A stretch of DNA of 9,901 nt, taken from NCBI GenBank assembly GCA_022360075.1, contig JAKSDN010000125.1:1-9901 (forward strand). Direction: 5' to 3'. Below the pieces are notes generated by a model. It saw only the letters and a list, made by a program, of their open reading frames with translations. It was not told the DNA's origin and did not search any database. Both the position numbers and the translations under genes were made by a program. The DNA is from Kiloniellales bacterium (GTDB lineage: Bacteria > Pseudomonadota > Alphaproteobacteria > Kiloniellales > JAKSDN01). This document shows, one piece after another, positions 7,419 to 9,901 of this stretch (position 1 is the stretch's first letter; each line of letters begins with the position of its first letter).

Positions 7419-7855
7419 GCGCCGGCCTGGGCGTCGCCCGCCCTCCGCTCCGCCCCCGGTCCCAGGGGCTGGCCGTAGCTGAACTCGACGAAGTTGCCGT
7501 CCGGGTCCTTCAAACCGCAGTAGTAGCCAACCGGATAGGGCTCTTGGCGCGGCGGCCAGGCCAGGCAGCCGGCCCGCTCTGCCTTGGCCGCCATGGCATC
7601 GACGGCCGCCTTGCTGTCGAGGGCGAAGCCGAAATGGCTGAAATCCCGCTCGGCCTGATCGCGGCCGGGGCCGCCGGGCAGCAGGACGAAGATGAAGTCC
7701 GTCTCGCGCCCCGGCTCGGCCAGCCAGACGATGCGCGAGGACGCATCCTCACCGCGTTCATGGACCACGCCCAGGCCGCAGAACTCGCGGTAGAAGGCCA
7801 CGCAGGCCTCGAGATCGCGGACGTGCAGGGCAATGTGGGTCAGGCTCGGCGTCAT
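7415..7855 (-). CDS. VOC (glyoxalase/bleomycin-resistance) family protein
   Basis: A 146-residue vicinal-oxygen-chelate protein with two beta-alpha-beta-beta-beta modules. Metal-ligand candidates are His7 (THIALHV), His74 (DFSHFGFAL) and Glu124 ([12 protein letters not shown]); the spacing resembles glyoxalase I. The acidic ligand usually at the end of the first module is not evident ([10 protein letters not shown]). It is the first gene of a two-gene operon with MeaB, sharing ATGA. Methylmalonyl-CoA epimerase is also a VOC protein and would fit that partner, but the typical epimerase signature is missing and the C-terminal DPDGNFVEF looks more like lactoylglutathione-lyase or dioxygenase-type members. 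I therefore leave the substrate open. There is no good Shine-Dalgarno near the ATG. The last 15 residues are a disordered tail. Confidence 0.88.
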   Translation of the reverse strand: MTPSLTHIALHVRDLEACVAFYREFCGLGVVHERGEDASSRIVWLAEPGRETDFIFVLLPGGPGRDQAERDFSHFGFALDSKAAVDAMAAKAERAGCLAWPPRQEPYPVGYYCGLKDPDGNFVEFSYGQPLGPGAERRAGDAQAGA

Positions 7856-8013
7856 GGCGCCACGGTAGCGCGCGGCCTCCGGAAGGTGAAGACCGGCCGA
7901 GACGCAAAGGGCCTGTTCCGGAAACGCGCCTTTCCCCCTGAAATCAACTCAGTCCGGCACCACATAGGAAAGCCAGCCACTTCCGCGTGGATCGGCCGTC
8001 GGTGCCCGACCGC

Positions 8014-8020
8014 AAGGAGG
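8014..8020 (+). promoter_or_regulatory. Strong ribosome binding site of the HpnR gene
   Basis: AAGGAGG lies 7 nt upstream of ATG at 8028, a near-perfect anti-16S match and the strongest in the window. It fixes the start. The rest of the 172-bp divergent gap (7856-8027) shows no convincing -35/-10 pair or operator. Confidence 0.85.
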
Positions 8021-8027
8021 CATATTC

Positions 8028-9578
8028 ATGAAGTTCCTGGCCGTGCATCCCGGCCCACTCATGTACACCAAGGTTTTCCTGCGCCTCGAGCCCCTCGGCC
8101 TCGAGCTGGTGGCAGCCGCCGCGCGCCGGGCGGGCCACGAGGTCCGGCTGATCGACTTGCAGGTCGAAAGCCACGAGGACTACTTCGCCCTGCTCGAGGA
8201 CTGGCGGCCCGACGCCGTCGCCTTCTCGTGCAATTACCTGGCCAACCTGCCCGAGATCGTCGACCTGGCCAAGGCGACCAAGGCCCGTTCGCCGGACTGC
8301 TTCGTCTTCGTCGGCGGCCACAGCGCCTCCTTCACGGCCGAGGAGTTCCTCGAGCACGGCGCCGGGGCGATCGACTGCGTCGTCAAGGGCGAGGGCGAGG
8401 CCGCCGTGCCCGCGCTGCTGGAGGCCGCCGCCCAGGATCGCGATGCGCTGACCGAGGTGCCAGGCGTACTCAGCGCCGCGGGCGAAGGACCGCAGCCCCG
8501 CTTCGTGCACAGCCTCGACGAGCTGCGGCCGGCACGCGACCTGCTGCGCCATCGGCGCAAGTATTTCCTGGGTGTGCTCGACCCCTGCGCCTCGATCGAG
8601 TTCTCGCGCGGCTGCCCCTGGGACTGCGCCTTCTGCAGCGCCTGGACCTTCTACGGCCGCAGCTATCGCCGCCTGTCGCCGGAGCTGGTGGTCGAGGACC
8701 TGGCGCAGATCCGCGAGCCCGGCATCTTCATCGTCGACGACGTCGCGTTCATCCAGGCCCAGCACGGCTTCGAGATCGGCGAGGCGATCGCGCGCAAAGG
8801 CATCAAGAAGCAGTTCTACCTGGAGACCCGCGGCGACGTGCTGTTGCGCAACAAGGAGGTCTTCAAGTTCTGGAAACGCCTGGGCATGGCCTACATGTTC
8901 CTGGGCCTCGAGGCGATCGACGAGGAGGGCCTGAAGAAGTACCGCAAGCGGGTCACGCTCAGCCAGAACTTCGAGGCGCTGGCGTTCGCGCGCGAACTCG
9001 GCATCCGCGTGGCGATCAACATCATCGCCGATCCCGACTGGGACGAGGAGCGCTTCCGCGTCGTGCGCGAATGGGCCCTCGAGGTGCCGGAGATCGTCAA
9101 CGTCTCGGTCAACACGCCCTATCCCGGCACCGAGACCTGGCGCAGCGAATCGCGCAAGCTGCAAACCCGCGACTACCGGCTGTTCGACATCCAGCACGCC
9201 GTGCTGCCGACCCGCCTGCCGCTGCCGGTCTTCTACGAGGAGCTGGTCAAGACCCAGCAGGTGCTCAACAAGAAGCACATGGGCTGGCGCGCCTTGGCCG
9301 GCGCGGCGGGCGCGGTCGCCGGGCACCTGCTGCGCGGCCAGACCAACTTCCTGAGCATGCTCTGGAACTTCAACAGCGTGTTCGATCCGCAGAAGCTGCT
9401 GGCCGACCACGCGCGGCCCGTCACCTACGAAATGCGCCCGCCGCCGCCGCCCGAAGCCAAGCCCGATCCCAAGAGCCTCTACGTCCACACCGCCCGCGGC
9501 CGCAAGGGCCGCGCCATCGACGATGCGACCGAGCGCTTCGTCGAGGAGACCCGGATGGGAGCGAGTAGGTCAGGGTGA
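8028..9578 (+). CDS. hpnR: Hopanoid C-3 methylase, B12-binding radical SAM enzyme
   Basis: A 516-residue class B radical SAM protein. Residues about 1-140 form a Rossmann-like cobalamin-binding domain (KFLAVHPGPLMYTKVFLRL at the start, LIDLQVES at 41-48, FVGGHSASF at 94-102, VKGEGE at 119-124). The radical SAM barrel follows, with the [4Fe-4S] cysteines in RGCPWDCAFCSAW: Cys196, Cys200 and Cys203 (CxxxCxxC). Further motifs are FIVDDVAF (234-241), YLETRGD (264-270), MFLGLEAIDEEGLKKYRK (290-307) and VNTPYPGTETW (361-371). From memory the N-terminus and the SAWTFYGRSYR region match HpnR, which methylates hopanoids at C-3 using SAM and cobalamin; in Methylococcus it makes 3-methylhopanoids. The proline-rich stretch near 471-476 is likely a flexible linker to the C-terminal tail. 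No other hopanoid gene is in the window, so it appears to be a standalone unit. A different B12 radical SAM methylase is the main alternative. Confidence 0.88.
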   Translation: MKFLAVHPGPLMYTKVFLRLEPLGLELVAAAARRAGHEVRLIDLQVESHEDYFALLEDWRPDAVAFSCNYLANLPEIVDLAKATKARSPDCFVFVGGHSASFTAEEFLEHGAGAIDCVVKGEGEAAVPALLEAAAQDRDALTEVPGVLSAAGEGPQPRFVHSLDELRPARDLLRHRRKYFLGVLDPCASIEFSRGCPWDCAFCSAWTFYGRSYRRLSPELVVEDLAQIREPGIFIVDDVAFIQAQHGFEIGEAIARKGIKKQFYLETRGDVLLRNKEVFKFWKRLGMAYMFLGLEAIDEEGLKKYRKRVTLSQNFEALAFARELGIRVAINIIADPDWDEERFRVVREWALEVPEIVNVSVNTPYPGTETWRSESRKLQTRDYRLFDIQHAVLPTRLPLPVFYEELVKTQQVLNKKHMGWRALAGAAGAVAGHLLRGQTNFLSMLWNFNSVFDPQKLLADHARPVTYEMRPPPPPEAKPDPKSLYVHTARGRKGRAIDDATERFVEETRMGASRSG

Positions 9579-9622
9579 CATGGAAAAAGTCGCAACTACG
9601 CACCATTTAAGGGCATAAGAGC

Positions 9623-9899
9623 GTAAGGGGGCAAAAGTCCGGGCCGTGTTGGCAGTAACGAGCGAAGGTGGCGCTTTCCGGTCTTGGCTGCAGTGCTGGC
9701 CTGCGTGCTTCGAGCCGCCCCTTTGGGGCTCCCGGCATGAGGAAGGTCTTTGCTGGCATTAAGATTGCTCCTCATGCTGAGGAGCGCTCGACAGAGCGCG
9801 TCTCGAAGCACGCAGGCTGTTTGTCCAGCGCTCCAAGCCTCTTGTCGTTCCTGTCGCAGAACGCCGATCTACTCTCGCCCGGACTCTTGACCCTCTTAC
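9623..9899. repeat. Long imperfect inverted repeat: two inverted copies of a palindromic intergenic element
   Basis: The 323 bases after HpnR hold no credible gene. Outer arms 9623-9644 and 9877-9899 are inverted copies (GTAAG...AGTCCGGGC against GCCCGGACT...CTTAC) with two mismatches and one indel. Inside, 9699-9714 and 9802-9817 are perfect 16-bp inverted copies, and 9735-9743 and 9769-9777 perfect 9-bp copies; the stretches between also align with gaps. The left copy (9623-9743) and right copy (9769-9899) are therefore one repeat unit in opposite orientation around a 25-bp spacer. The core (CCTCATGCTGAGGAG ... TCTCGAAGCACGCAGGC) resembles palindromic repeats I recall as scattered between genes in alphaproteobacteria. 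The right end lies at the window edge. No transposase is present, so any mobility would depend on enzymes elsewhere. Confidence 0.8.
9699..9817. repeat. Cloverleaf-like core of the terminal repeat
   Basis: A 16-bp perfect stem (9699-9714 with 9802-9817) encloses three further hairpins: GCCCC/GGGGC around TTT (9717-9729), a 9-bp stem 9735-9743 with 9769-9777 around 25 nt, and GCGCTC/GAGCGC around GACA (9784-9799). Together they form a four-way-junction fold available to single-stranded DNA or RNA of either strand. A 71-codon open frame crossing it on the minus strand follows from the repeat and is not a gene. Confidence 0.7.
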
Positions 9900-9901
9900 C
9901 A

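Noticed and set aside
7388..9568. A 726-codon plus-strand frame and a 514-codon minus-strand frame (7944-9488) over hpnR.
   Set aside because: Both are shadows of hpnR, which has the recognisable protein motifs and the strong ribosome binding site.
9596..9811. A 71-codon minus-strand frame after hpnR.
   Set aside because: It lies within the inverted-repeat element and encodes no recognisable protein; the open frame follows from the repeat sequence.
9623..9899. Interpretation of the terminal repeat as a CRISPR array or integron attC site.
   Set aside because: There are only two copies, inverted rather than tandem, with no regular spacers, and no attC core sites or adjacent integrase or cas genes are seen.

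Overview
The window is a GC-rich, gene-dense stretch of bacterial chromosome. Gene content and codon use (strong G/C in third positions), a 97-residue L28 protein, a GcvA-like LysR regulator, MeaB and a hopanoid C-3 methylase together suggest an alphaproteobacterium, most likely Rhodospirillales-like. That placement is an inference from family knowledge; no rRNA gene or other species marker is present.

Layout, left to right. (1) 1-1673, minus strand, running off the left edge: a large polytopic membrane protein that reads as a flippase-like (LPG-synthase transmembrane/UPF0104) domain followed in frame by an O-antigen-ligase/Wzy-like domain. (2) 1846-2616, minus: a dienelactone-hydrolase-family enzyme with an export signal. 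(3) 2756-3736, plus: a secreted 'esterase-like activity of phytase' protein, with a perfect 10-bp inverted repeat just before its start codon. (4) 3758-4051, minus: ribosomal protein L28 (rpmB). (5) 4131-5138, minus: a GcvA-type LysR regulator, with a short unrecognised gene (5185-5433, plus) diverging from it across a candidate operator. (6) 5551-6411, plus: a lipoprotein with an alpha/beta-hydrolase fold, whose stop codon overlaps that of the converging MeaB gene. (7) 7855-6408, minus: a translationally coupled pair, a VOC/glyoxalase-fold protein followed by the GTPase MeaB. (8) 8028-9578, plus: a cobalamin-binding radical SAM enzyme recognised as HpnR, the hopanoid C-3 methylase. (9) 9579-9901: no gene, but a roughly 277-bp element made of two inverted, diverged copies of a palindromic repeat.

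How the genes work together. Apart from the VOC-MeaB operon (propionate/methylmalonyl-CoA metabolism, cobalamin-dependent mutase support), the genes look like independent units. A loose theme is the cell envelope: the glycan-type membrane protein, the secreted and lipid-anchored hydrolases, and hopanoid methylation. Cobalamin chemistry links MeaB and HpnR. I see no CRISPR array, tRNA, rRNA, transposase or phage gene.

The points most worth a second look are the flippase/O-antigen-ligase fusion, the long structured repeat at the right end (its two copies keep the same side hairpin with different bases), HpnR itself, and the inverted repeats upstream of the phytase-like and LysR genes.
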